DNA of 64,000 bases. Origin: Tolypocladium sp. Sup5 PDA-1. Lineage: Eukaryota; Ascomycota; Sordariomycetes; Hypocreales; Ophiocordycipitaceae. Below, in pieces: positions 52,183 to 63,211 of this stretch. The translations under genes were made by a program, and so were the position numbers. Location: the NCBI GenBank assembly GCA_000750105.3, contig JPHH03000053.1, forward strand, positions 1-64,000, in the 5' to 3' direction. Below the pieces are notes generated by a model that saw nothing but the letters and a program-made list of their open reading frames with translations, ran no database searches and was not told the origin of the DNA. The stretch's first letter is position 1; each line of letters opens with the position of its first letter.

Positions 52183-52600
52183 ATGGAGGATGCTGCCGTT
52201 TGTTGTCTGTTGACCAAAGGCAGTGGCATGCCCAATGCCGGGCCGGGGAGATCACAGACGCAAAACAGCAGCCCTGCAAACGCCAAAAAGTCGGGCCGCC
52301 GACGGGAGCATGCCCGCTACTAGTATCTACCTCTACAGGCTTTGGAGCAGACAATGCTCCTGGAATTGCAGAATTTGAGGAGTGGGCCTACAGAATGTCC
52401 TCCTCAAGCACATCACGGTGGACGGCGTGGCGACATTTCAGTTGCAGTTTGACTGGAACTTATGCAGTGCCCACGGTGGGCCCAGCCCTTCGAATCCGAA
52501 GAAAACCACACCGGCCGCGAACCGTCCTGTACCGAAGAAGCGGGAGATCAGCGTGCAGGGCAGACTTACGCCGGACGAAGACGACGCGACCTGGTCATCA
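52183..52600 (+). pseudogene. Degraded Myb/SANT-like protein, copy B
   Basis: Second copy of the sequence at 35400-35863, same strand, about 16.8 kb away. It keeps a longer readable middle part: GIAEFEEWA in one frame, then LQNVLLKHITVDGVATFQLQFDWN, NPKKTTPAANRPVPKKREISVQGRLTPDEDD in the next. It is cut off just inside the Myb-like helix (after TPDEDD), where copy A continues to GRSKGSLQVWYCTKLK. Frame changes mark it as dead. Confidence 0.6.
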
Positions 52601-53614
52601 GGGCGATCATGGTTGTGTCAACAATGCTAGAGGTTGTGGTTTTGACTGGTCAGTGCCTTCCCATCCACTAGGAACGGGGGAGACAACGAGACAACTAGCT
52701 AGGTCATGGCGTTCTTGTCCTGTTGGACTTGGGTCAGGGCCTGGATGTAGAAACCCACAACGGGCCGCGACATTAGCCCAGTAAGCCTGCCTCTGGCATA
52801 AAATGGTGGTGTCAACAATGCTAGACGAGGTAAATTGGATTGGCTGCCACGTCAAACCGCAATACCTCCGCCACGAAGAGCGGAGTCCTCGATGACAGCG
52901 TTGCAGTTTGACCCCTCCCATTGCAGATCAACTGGATGCCTAACCAGAGAGAATAACTCTAATCGTGGCTGAGTGGCCCTTGTAACCACTAGGGATCATG
53001 TGGCTCAGGATGCTAGATAGGCTGTGGAACGGTGCGGTGTAATGCAATGTACTTCTGTGATAGTTCACGTCCAGGCTTAAGGCGCAAGTACACTGGATCT
53101 CAGCGCGCTACTCTCCCGAGCTTGCACGACTCCAATAGGCTCATCCACTTAAAGGGACTGGGCCATCATGCAATCTCATGATAATTGGCTCTATGATTTC
53201 TTTGCAAAAGGCTTTCCGTGTCGATAAGGTGGAGTTGAAATTGGCCCAGGACATAGATAGTTATGCCGACAGGAAGATAGTCGTAAAGTGTTGGTATATA
53301 TATGCAAATCTGCTAGTGAGAACAAGGAAGTGGCTGGAGTACAATCCTAATACCCAAACCAGCCACTAGCTAGAGGGGTGGTAGTATCCATTTAGGTGGA
53401 GTGCATAGAGCTTACGAAGGGGCATGGGCATATATAACTAATCTAAAGAGTAGGTAGTTGGGGACTAATGGGTAGTTATTACTAACTTCGAATACTATGA
53501 GAGAAGCGGATCTAAATACTAGGTTCAAGAGTTGGTCTAATAGTTATAATTTTGAATTTTACTGTTTGTACCCTAGATCCGACGCGGCATAGGAAATAGA
53601 AATTACGCCGCCTG
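52601..53614. other. AT-rich spacer with short repeat
   Basis: TCAACAATGCTAGA occurs twice (52618-52631 and 52812-52825). From about 53170 the sequence becomes AT-rich with a decayed look up to the stop of the AnmK gene. No gene recognised. Confidence 0.5.
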
Positions 53615-55286
53615 TTACATCGTAATCCGGCCTAAAACGCGCGAGCTCATAAAACCTTCATCTTCCACGACTGCCTGCATAATTCGATGGTAATTATCGC
53701 CCGGGGTGATAACGCCCATAACAGCAGGCTCATGTGTCTCTGAGCATGCTGCGGTCGGAACAGTTCGTCCACATACGGTTAGGAAGCCGAGCAAGGCGAA
53801 CAACACTGCCTCTTTAGCGCTCGGATCCAGCTTCATTGGAGCATCGTTAAGTTTCATGACTTTGCTCTTGGGGAACCGAGCTCGGAGGTGTTTGAGAATG
53901 TTTGGGTTATAGGCACCACCACCGCAAATGTATATCTCGTCAATGTTGCCGCCTTCTCCAAGAAGTGGGATAACAAAGTCTTCGTACGCCCTGGCAATCG
54001 ATTCGGCCGTGATACGGGTCACTGTCGAAATGATGGCGTCGTTAGACATGCCAGATGCCTGCATTTCTTGGACAAGCTCCCTGGCCATATCATCGGAGAA
54101 AAGCTCGCGGCCGGTCGTTTTCGGTAGTTTTGCTCGGAAATAGGGCTCAGATGCCAAAAATTGCTCTACAACGGCGGTGTTGATTTCAGATTCGCCCTTG
54201 GCACCTGATGCCCCGTTGTGGTCGTAGTGAAGTTGTCCATCGCTTAGAATGCGCATAGCGGCATCGATCAGCACGTTTCCAGGACCAGTATCGAACGCCA
54301 GATAGGTGGATTCCAGCGTGCCTGGCTGTACTCTATTGTATGCGGGCAAGACTGTAGCGTTGCCTGTTTCGGGACATTAAGTTAACCTCATAGGCTCATT
54401 CTTAACACAGCCAAGCAATTGGCACACAGTGTTACATATCTCAATCGCCTAGGGCGCCGGATTAATGCCAATATGTAAGCACATACCTATGCCGCCAATA
54501 TTCTGGCTGATCCGGGTAGTTTCAGGATGCGAAAGAAGTCCGGCCTCAAAGAAGCCGGCTAATGGGGCTCCTTGTCGGCCTACTGCTAACTCAGCGACGC
54601 GGAAGCCGCTGACTACTGTCCTGTTTAAAATCCATTGTCAGTATAATTCATTGTTTTAGCGGCCTTGTCAGTGAGGATTTCCAACTTCTTCGTCTGCTGG
54701 GCAATTACAGCTGGCTCTGCCATTTGCAGTGTCGACCGATGATCGCCTGCTGGGTTATGCCACAGTGTCTGTCCATGGCTAGCAACGAGGTCGACTTGTG
54801 TCAGATCGACGCTGGAGTCGTGGATCGCGCGGGCGAACTCTCTGCCAAGCGCGAAGTTGAGGTCGCACAGTTCGGCAAGAGACGTGGCAGCACCTGGGCC
54901 GGGACGACAGAGGCGAAGGACTTGTGAGCGTAGTTCGGGAGTTACTGGGACCTCAGTATAGGATAATAGTTCGAGTTTTACATCTCCTGAGTGAGGAAGG
55001 GATGAAATACGGCAGTGGGCAACATCGATGCCTACGAATAGTGAGCTAGGAGGATCAACCTTATATTCCCTTGGGTGATTGAGAGAGATAAGAATTATCC
55101 ATGTTATTCGAAGTACAAGTTATTTGCAGACCTCGGGAGCGTCAAATGAAGTTACGCTCGCAAAGTCGCTGTTGTTGGGGATAACGCGCAATGGTACCAC
55201 TGGAGAATGGGCAGACAGAGATATGGGGATCACATACCATCAATGCTCGTGCCACAATTCAATCCTAGAATATTGAGAGAGACCAT
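53615..55286 (-). CDS. anmK: Anhydro-N-acetylmuramic acid kinase (AnmK)
   Basis: Four exons: 55238-55286, 54686-55031, 54487-54620, 53615-54363 (introns 206, 65 and 123 bp), 425 aa. In bacteria AnmK hydrolyses the 1,6-anhydro ring and phosphorylates anhMurNAc with ATP, giving MurNAc-6-phosphate for peptidoglycan recycling. Signatures: CGTSIDGID (11-19; bacterial SGTSLDGVD), SHGQTLWH (101-108), a [12 protein letters not shown] block, QNIGGIGNATVLP (IGGIAN in bacteria), and DTGPGN with Asp201 as the expected base. [12 protein letters not shown] and a terminal ITPGDNY follow. The N-terminal motif is only complete after removing intron 1, which supports the model. Intron 2 uses a weak donor, GTTGGA. 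Fungi make no muramic acid, so the substrate must come from bacteria. Origin by transfer from bacteria followed by intron gain is inferred. Confidence 0.92.
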
Positions 55287-56136
55287 TTTGATAATTAAAA
55301 GAGCAGTAGTGATGAGCAGGAGATTCAATGTTGTCACGTCTGTAGGAAAAAGTATATATGACTAGACTTCAAGATGTTAATCTTTTACGACGGACTGATT
55401 GATCTGCCGCGGAGATGCCCCATGAGGTTCTCCGAGGAGGGGCTGCAATGTGACATTAGTGTCAGGCTAAGAAATTTCATGGGGTTCTCGGAGGAGGGGC
55501 TGTAACGTGACATTAGTGCCGGCCGGCTCACTTCCGGTATCGCCGCGGGATGAGAGTCGTTTCTTGACACATACGGTTGGCTTCAATTGAGTCTCGAGTC
55601 ATTAATGCAATGGCGCTTGATCCGTTAATGTGATTAATACAACGGGGCTTAATCCTTGAATGCAATCCCTGAGTTACTAATGTGATGTAGTGTTGTGTGG
55701 TGATGTAATAACGTGGTCAACGTAGCCACGGAAGGTCTCCATAGTGACTTGTAATACGCATAATTCGAGGGAAGTGTTGCCCGTTTGACCACTGCTGGCC
55801 GCGTTCTGCAAGCTGGAGCCCAAAACTGTCCCACGGTCGCCGCGTCTATGCTATTCGCATTCTCTTATCGACGCACCGGTGGCTTTATAGCTAGAGACAG
55901 CTGGAGATGATGAATTCGATCCCTTCGACTAGGGTGCGAGCCCGAGCCGGATCCGGATATTACTTGTATGCTGCCGCCGCCTTCTACGGCTAACTTATAT
56001 ACTATGTACTCCGTACGTATAACAAAGAGGTCTGTGACGATGGCTCGTAGCTAGGGGTGGCAACGATAACCCAGGAACGCCGCCCCGGGGGGGGGGGGGC
56101 TCAATCAACTTCACATATTATTCTTCGCGTTTGAGT
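55287..56136. promoter_or_regulatory. Spacer between anmK and murQ with a 57 bp tandem duplication
   Basis: Promoter of anmK and 3' region of murQ. 55421-55461 recurs at 55478-55518 with five or so changes (both read CATG-GGTTCTC-GAGGAGGGGCTG-AA-GTGACATTAGTG). A 13-base poly-G lies at 56087-56099. Between 55600 and 55690 there are loose repeats of TTAATG with CAA or TGA. Confidence 0.6.
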
Positions 56137-57433
56137 CTAGCCAATACACTGATTCTGCTCCAACGCCTTCCTGAGAGATCCGCAGCAGGCCTCAAGCCTT
56201 GCTTTACCCTCTTCCGGAGAGCAATTCAGCGTGGCCATAAGGATGGCAAGTTTGACATGACCGTCACAACGAGCCAATATATCGTCCAAGACTGCCTCTT
56301 GACTCACGTCGTGAACAGCTGACGGGGGTACCACAGCCCGAACCACACGCCGGCCCCTGTCTCGCAGCTTTTCGTTGGTCATCTTTAAGTCGACCATCTT
56401 TCATTGCCCTGATGTTAGTTATTTGTCGTCATGTCCTATGAAATAATAAATTGGGCGCGGGCTTACCAAGTTTCCGAATGTCTTGCCTGTCCGAATCTGC
56501 GACCCGGTCGATATCATGTTTAAGATCTAGAGAAACATGCGGCTAATTAGACCACCTATTACGGCTCGGGTTTGTGTGGTTGGGATGGATAATTATCTGT
56601 ACCAATTTCGTTGCTGTCCCTGCTTTGAGTCGGGTACTTCCTGTCACTACCTCCGGGCCGGTCACGCATTCAATGGGGATGTCGCAGAGATCGTGTAAAG
56701 CGCTGGGTTTGACGCATGCTACGCCAATAGTAACTGCACCTTGAGACTTGGCGTACTTTAGCCCCCCGAGGACATAAGGGGTTCGCCCAGATGAGGCAAT
56801 CCCAATGAGGATGTCATCTTTGCCTACAGGAGGGTCAAGGCTGGCAAGATCATGAGCTCCCGCTTCTTCTGAATCCTCTGCTCCTTCAATAGCCGACCGA
56901 ATCGCACCTTCGCCGCCGGCAATCAAGCCAACGAACTGGGAAGGTGGCGCCGAGAATGTGGGAGGACTGCAGGTTGTTAAAAACGAAGACGTCGCGGGTC
57001 AGACTCGTCTTGACCACTATATGCCCGAGAATGAGAGCAACTCACATTTCCGATGCATCCAATATCCCGAGCCTGTCGATTCGAATCAGCATCGCTCTCA
57101 AGGGTATCCGAATATGAACTGATAAGTATTAAGTACCGCCCACTCGTCCCAGCTCCTGTGTAGATGACTCTGCCTCCTTCAGCGATGCGAGGCGCAATCA
57201 AGTCAATGGCCTCGGCAATGCGAGGCAGACAATTCCTGACGGCTTTGGCGACCTGTTGGTCCTCATCGTTGATGATGCCTTAAAGAGTTAGCGGTTCCTG
57301 GCAGATGGTTTACAATAAATCTTGTCGAGGAGAGCGATGACTTACGACATAACTCAAGCGTGGAAACGACATCTATGTTGGCTGTTCTGATGTTTTTCAG
57401 TTCAGTCTGTAGCTCAGCAAGATTAAGTGCCAT
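56137..57433 (-). CDS. murQ: N-acetylmuramic acid 6-phosphate etherase (MurQ)
   Basis: Six exons: 57346-57433, 57137-57278, 57046-57072, 56603-56966, 56467-56526, 56137-56397 (introns 64-79 bp), 313 aa; bacterial MurQ has about 300. MurQ cleaves the lactyl ether of MurNAc-6-P, giving GlcNAc-6-P and D-lactate. Motifs: ANIDVVSTLELCRIINDED (18-36), the SIS-domain phosphate loop [22 protein letters not shown] (69-90) with the catalytic-type Glu85, LIAGGEGAIRSAIEGAED (100-117), GIASSGRTPYVLGGLKYAKSQGA and TGPEVVTGSTRLKAGTATKL. The key loop is spread over exons 2-4, including a 27 nt microexon (57046-57072), so an automatic prediction could break it. All hallmark residues are intact. It lies in line with anmK and divergent from the MFS gene. 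Confidence 0.94.
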
Positions 57434-58040
57434 TGTAAGTCAGTCCACGATATCGGCCGGCGTTTCTCTTCTCTCAAGTGAGACGGGAACGTCATCTCAC
57501 ATATGCAGCGCCTGCGTTGGGTGTCTATATATTTTACATGTACGGACTACATTGAAGCCACGACAAGAATGGCGAGTGCCTGGTGCATCCCCCCCTGTTG
57601 GAACTTGGAGCGATGTAACCTCGGACTAAGCTAATCGGCCGACCGGAGCACCGTATACGTATTAGCATCAAACAAATGTGTCGGCCGAGACGAAGAAGGC
57701 AACTCCGCGGCAACGTGATTGGCCTCAGTGACTCAATGAAGAACCGTCCGATCCCAGGGACTTGTTTATTTGGCCAACCCTAACGCTCTGACCCCGGAAA
57801 TATGGGCGCGCTAGACTGAGTCCAGCCGTTTTGCGGGGTTTGGGGTTGCGGGGTAATTAATATTGCATTATGATTTATTTTTCGGAGGAGGAAGTCCGTA
57901 CGGAGTGTTATGAAAGTGCTCCCGTCTTATCCTTTAATAACAGACCTCTTTCCTCACTACGTCCTCGATATCATTTATATCTCGGGTCAATCTAATCTCC
58001 TAGTGCTAGTTACCTGTTACCTCTGAGAATATTCGCCGCT
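57434..58040. promoter_or_regulatory. Shared divergent promoter of murQ and the MFS transporter
   Basis: 607 bp between outward-facing starts. There are AT-rich tracts near 57850-57890 and 57935-58000 and a TCCGTACGGA palindrome at 57895-57904. Co-regulation of uptake and catabolism is inferred from the arrangement. Confidence 0.5.
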
Positions 58041-60240
58041 ATGGGCTCGAAACTTTATAATCTGCGTGTTGCTGTTTGGGGCGAACCGCCCGAAACCAGG
58101 GAGGAGAGAACAGTGAGGCTTTCTACCCCGTGCTTCGTACTTCCGCATCTCCCTCCAATGACAGTCGTGGCTGATTTGGGGCAATTGCAGTTACTACGGA
58201 AAATCGATTTCTTTATCCTAGTGAGAACCCGGCTACATGCATCCTGCCCAGTTCCACACCATCAGTTGCCTAATTCTTGCAGACATACTGCTGCGTTGCC
58301 TTTTTCTTTAACTACCTGGGTAGGTCTGATTCCCGCTCACGGTGCAGGCTTTCTTGTTTCACTCATGCAATTGGATCTAGACCGTGCCGTCCTGAGCAAT
58401 GCTTACGTATCCGGCATGCGGGAGGATATTGGCCTTACTGGCAACGAATATAATCTCCTCGTGACCTGCTTAGCTGGTAAGCTCACGCATCTTTCTGTCA
58501 TCATCCACATCCCGAGCCTAAAGGTGCTAACAGTTTCCCAGTTGGTTGTAAGTATCAGTGTCTCACGCCGGGAGCACATGTCAAGGCTAAAGAAAAGTAG
58601 ACATCGTCGGACAGGTGCCACACGCCTTGGTCATTCAGAAGGTCGCCCCGCGCATCTGGTTCCCGTTGATGACGGCGGTATGGGCCGGTCTAACCATGGC
58701 TTGCGGTGCTTGTCACACATTCTCCCAGCTTGCTGCCGTCCGGTTTTTGCAGGGAATCGCCGAAGCGTCGACGTACAGTGGTACTCAATACATCATTGGG
58801 AGCTGGTACAAGCCTCATGAGGTTGGAAAGCGAATCGGCCTTTTCCAGGCATCTGGCATGGTTGGCACAATGTTTGCTGGTATTATTTTTTATTGCCATC
58901 GCTTCCTGTTGCGGGACAAACATGCTAATGTCGTCATAAAGGTATCATGATGACAGCTATCTGGAAAACGATGAATGGCGTCGCTGGCTTGGCGGGATGG
59001 AGATGGGTGAGTTCATGAATTCACACGTGAATTCGCTCAGCATTTGAACCTGGTCGCCTGACGACATCGTGCTTGCTCTAGTCTTTTATCATTGATGGAC
59101 TTATTACCATCCCTATCGCCGTATTTGGCTTCGCATTCTTTCCCGACCTCCCCGAAACGACCAAGGCCTTCTATTTAAAACCACACGAACGCAAATTGGC
59201 GCTGAGCCGTTTACCACCCAAGAATCCTGAAGGCCATCATATCGGACTCTCACTTGTGAAAAGAGTCTTATTCACGGCCAATTTGTAAGTTCTTCGAAGC
59301 CATCGGTATAATTCACGTCAATACTTACGACGACTCAATTAGTTGGATCTTCAACATATTCTGGATGCTCGGAGGGGCTTTGGAGGCGTATTCCACGCAG
59401 ACCTGCATGGTGCTCTGGATGAAGGCTTCCGGTCTCTTCACCATCCCGCAGAATAACACCTATCCACTGGGCATTGCTGCCATCGGTATGTTACCTGCAT
59501 TCGCAGCCTAACAAAGAGCTAAACAAGTTTCCAAGGAATTGTTATGACGCTTGGCACTTCCATTGCCATAGACGCCACCGGCGTGCACGCGCCGTACGGC
59601 TTCTTCGCTTGTGGTGTCCAGCTCATCACATGCATTGTCCTCCTTTGTTGGGATATGATTGGCATAGATGCTAAACTGGCGGCCTTTTGTTTGTGATGTC
59701 CAGAGAGACTGAACTTTCCTAATCGGCATACTAATCATGGCACAGATTTGGCAGGCACTGCCTACCTGATCCAGCCCGTTGTGTTCGCATGGGCAAACAA
59801 CATCTTGGTTCGCTCGGGCGACGATGCCGCTAGAGCCGTCATTTTATACTCTATGAATGGTGGGTATCCATCCACAAACGTTATAGCGCCTTTCAATGAC
59901 TGATTATCATGCCAGGTGCCTCGTCCACTCTTTACGCATTTTGGGGCATTGCTCTGTACCCCACGACAGATGCTGCCACCGTAAGGGTTTTTCATCTTAC
60001 TATCTTAATCCCTTTTTTTCTTTTCTTGCTTAGTGCGATTATGTACAAGGCTAACAGGAAGGACAGGGATTTAAAAAAGGCACTATCGCCATGGTTGTTG
60101 TTGCCGTTGCCCTCGCAGCGTGGCTTGGCATCGTTTGGTGGCAAGACAAGAGAACGATTAGCATGATGACACCCCCAATAGACCCTGAGGCCAAGTTAGG
60201 AGAAGAAGTTGAAATGCATGAGGATCCACGGACGGACTGA
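58041..60240 (+). CDS. MFS transporter (anion:cation symporter/allantoate permease type), candidate muropeptide-sugar importer
   Basis: Thirteen exons: 58041-58112, 58191-58220, 58283-58319, 58381-58476, 58542-58547, 58601-58879, 58942-59006, 59082-59284, 59343-59485, 59536-59688, 59746-59859, 59916-59980, 60067-60240; 478 aa. Exon 5 is only 6 nt. It reads as a 12-TM transporter of the ACS family (Dal5/Fen2-like): LDRAVLSNAYVSGMREDIGL at TM1-2, GYIVGQVPHALVIQKVAPRIWFP, RFLQGIAEASTYSGTQYIIGSWY at TM4-5, GRW-like [34 protein letters not shown] before the central loop, and NGASSTLYAFWGIALYP near TM11-12. The acceptor of the last intron could also be 9 nt upstream in frame. This family imports small organic acids such as allantoate, pantothenate or nicotinate; MurNAc derivatives carry a lactyl carboxylate, so uptake of anhMurNAc is plausible. 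Its divergent position next to murQ supports this, but the substrate is inferred. Confidence 0.88.
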
Positions 60241-60789
60241 AAGGGTTGAAAGCGTACGGGATGGATTGTAGGGCTCGCTAAACAAGTAAAATGTTTCCGA
60301 CTTGCATAAACTTTTATTGGCCCTCGGACTCAAGATGTCGGATAGAGCGGTTGACTTAGGCAGCCCTTGGGCAGAGGAAAAAGCAAACCTCGGCTAGTCA
60401 CGGAGGTCAGTGGTCTGCTGACCAGATAGCTGACTGGATATCTAGTCAGATGAGTAGATAGTTGATTGATCCGCTGATCAGTTAATAGACAATTGCCTTT
60501 CGATGTAGCGCAATATGTTTAGACTTCGTGGTTCACCGCAAGTCTATCGACGAGCGAATGTCACATTCCTACATGCATATACATGTCAAAGACAAGTCAC
60601 ATTGCCTCTTATGCTCCCTGTGCTTCTGCCCCAAGATCCCTCAATCGATGCCCCCAAAACCTACAACACCGCCCATTGCCTCCGAGCTCATCCGACATCT
60701 TTGCTTTTATTACGCAGACTAGTGTCACACATAAAATGTTACGAAGGTCTTCCCGCTTCCTCAGCTGATCAATCCTCTTGCTGCTAGAT
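60241..60789. other. Spacer, no gene recognised
   Basis: 3' region of the transporter. 60385-60490 is rich in short GATCAG/CTGATC/AGTAGATAG repeats. No gene recognised. Confidence 0.5.
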
Positions 60790-61449
60790 CGGTACTGCCC
60801 TCGCCGACGATCTAGACGATGCCCTTATCTGGAATCAAGTCTACAAGGCCGTCGCCGAAGCCACGCCGCTTCCCCGAAATAGAACCTCTTCCCTTTTGTC
60901 CGCTATGTGGGACTATATTCTATCGGGCTTTGGAGGAGAATCACATCCAGTACCACCTTCTGCGACGATAATTGTCGCGAGATTTCCGTCCGACAACTCT
61001 CACCCGCATCTTGTGACCCTCAATACTACGTCCGAAGGCGTCAGTACTGGACCGGACTGTTACCTGTTTCATGTGCCTGATCTGCGCCCTTTTTGGAAGG
61101 CCCCATTGGCGTGGGAGTAGCGCGACAGCCACAAGCTTGCCCTAAAAAGCCAGCTTTTTCACAACTGTGACGGCGCATATCTGGTGTTTTTTTCGTTTGC
61201 GCTGGACCATCTACCAAGGAACGCAAAATTTCCGGCGTCAATCATCGCCCCTGACTCAGCTTGGGGCGATGTTTTCGTCGTCAAGCTGCAGCCGCACGAG
61301 TATGGGGAGCATTGCTGGGCAGCCTACGATGATGTTCCTAAGGAGTTCTTGAAGCTGCCTACTTTTTCTGAAACCGTCTACGGAGTAGTAGATAGCAATT
61401 TAATATTTGCTAATACGTCCACGCTAGATTGCCTATGCAAGCTAGCGTA
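60790..61449 (+). pseudogene. Unknown fungal gene remnant interrupted by one TAG
   Basis: A single frame runs from about 60790 to TAG 61447-61449 with one internal TAG (61118-61120). It reads LDDALIWNQVYKAVAEATPLPR..., MWDYILSGFGGESHPVPPS, then ...SHKLALKSQLFHNCDGAYLVFFSF, WGDVFVVKLQPHEYGEHCWAAYDDVPKEFLKLP. The composition looks coding and the same frame continues past the stop, so a single nonsense change seems to have killed it. I do not recognise the family. The 5' start is not evident. Confidence 0.45.
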
Positions 61450-63211
61450 GCGAGATAGTCCGCCCGAAGCTTCGTCTCCTCATCTTTATTTCTGCAAGCA
61501 CGAAAGCTAGGCAAATCGATAGCGCCGATCCGTGTCCAACAACATCGACACAGCATATGCCAGATGCTCGCTACGAGTATCCTACTGTACCAATTGTCGC
61601 CTGAATCATGTGCCAATACAAGAATTTCTGGCCCGTGCACGCAGCGGTCCCGCTATCACGGCAAATGAGGCGGATCTCCCCAGAAGGCGGGAGAGCTAAA
61701 TTAGTCTATGGCAGTAATCTTCCCTTGCTCGTCGTGATCAGCAGTCTCAAAATGTTACAGGCAGCATGTAGGTGGCATCAAAAGGTATATATTACGTTAA
61801 GGGGGGTTAGCTATAGAAGGGATCCTCGTAAGCTATTCATACTATAGCTTCTATCTATCGGTACCTCGGTCTATACGTAATCTAGGCTATATCCTAGGTA
61901 CTAGTCTAGTCCTAATATATAACTAAGATCTATCCTAAATAGCGCTACCCTATATTAGCTTTTAATTACAAGGACTGTATTAGGCCCACGCATCGGCTAC
62001 CCGATTAGGTCTGCTATACGGGATACAAACATACTACTACTGGGGGCAGTATGCATTGTATATTAATAAAATATACAGAAACGGGCCCGTGCACGTTATA
62101 GTGTCTCTTTGTTTTGTATTAAATTACGCCTTTTTTGTCCGTGCACGTGGCGCGTCTTATTCCGGGATCCTTTCTTACTACCCCTTTTATCTACGTCTAC
62201 CCTTAATCATCACCGCCTTTCTCGATTCTGTTATCTTTCATATATAAATCATATACTACATTCGCTCTTAATCTACTGCTTCTATTAACTGAAATACCCG
62301 GTGAAATCCCCGACGTGACCGGTTCGTCTCTATCCAGGATTAGGCTGTGCCTGAGAGTCTTGTAAAGAGTCCCCACATATGAGGCACATCCGAACCAATA
62401 CGTTCCGAACTAACACGCATAATGATACCGGATTATGACCGAGAGTATCTATCGTAAGGACGAAAGAATCCTCACATATCGTATATTTTGAACTAACATG
62501 CTTTAATAGGACTAGCATGAGGATGACTACGTTATCGAATGGCTTCATGTGCCTTGAGGAACGAAGAGACGAAAGGACCTTCTACCCCGCCCTCCGGCCA
62601 CACCCCCAAAAACCTCCGTTTCCCGTTGGCTCCAAATAAATCAGGGTGCCTTGAGGGCCGGGCTCCTTGAGACGTGTTAACCGCAGCCTCGGTCTAAGCT
62701 ATATAGAAGTCTCAGCCTGTTCCGCAAAACCCCGAACATGTGACGGTTTGGTTCCCAAGGGATAAACCGGAGGTTTATATTGGCAGAAAGGTCAGGGCGT
62801 CGTGTCACGTAGGTGATAGATCAGAGATCGTAACCAAGTATCAAGTAAATGATTGTGTTGAAAGCTGGCTAGTATCTATGCTATGGTGAGGAAATTGGGG
62901 GGTCCTATATACTGTGCTAGGTTGATGCGGATCAGTCCTGCTTAGACTGATCCGGTTGTCGTGAGTATTGCGGGATCAGTCGATCCCAACTAATCCATCC
63001 TCCCATTGGTGTATCGTTCCGACCATTGTTCCGTGCAGCCTGCATTAGCGGTGCACAGCCGGCCCATCCCGTGGCCCGTCAGCCTGGGTCGTAACGCAAC
63101 ACCTTTCACCTCTCTGCCACTCTCTACCCGTAGACGTTGCCAGCTGCCACCTGGAGTTATGCTCTCCTCATAACGCATACCCGCTATAGATAGAACTAAT
63201 GGGAATGCATT
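61450..63211. other. AT-rich decayed region with two hairpins
   Basis: 1.8 kb without a gene; 61750-62300 is AT-rich and TA-dense (RIP-like). Two perfect inverted repeats lie close together: GGATCAGTC/GACTGATCC at 62929-62953 (7 nt loop) and GGGATC/GATCCC at 62972-62987 (4 nt loop). Confidence 0.55.
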
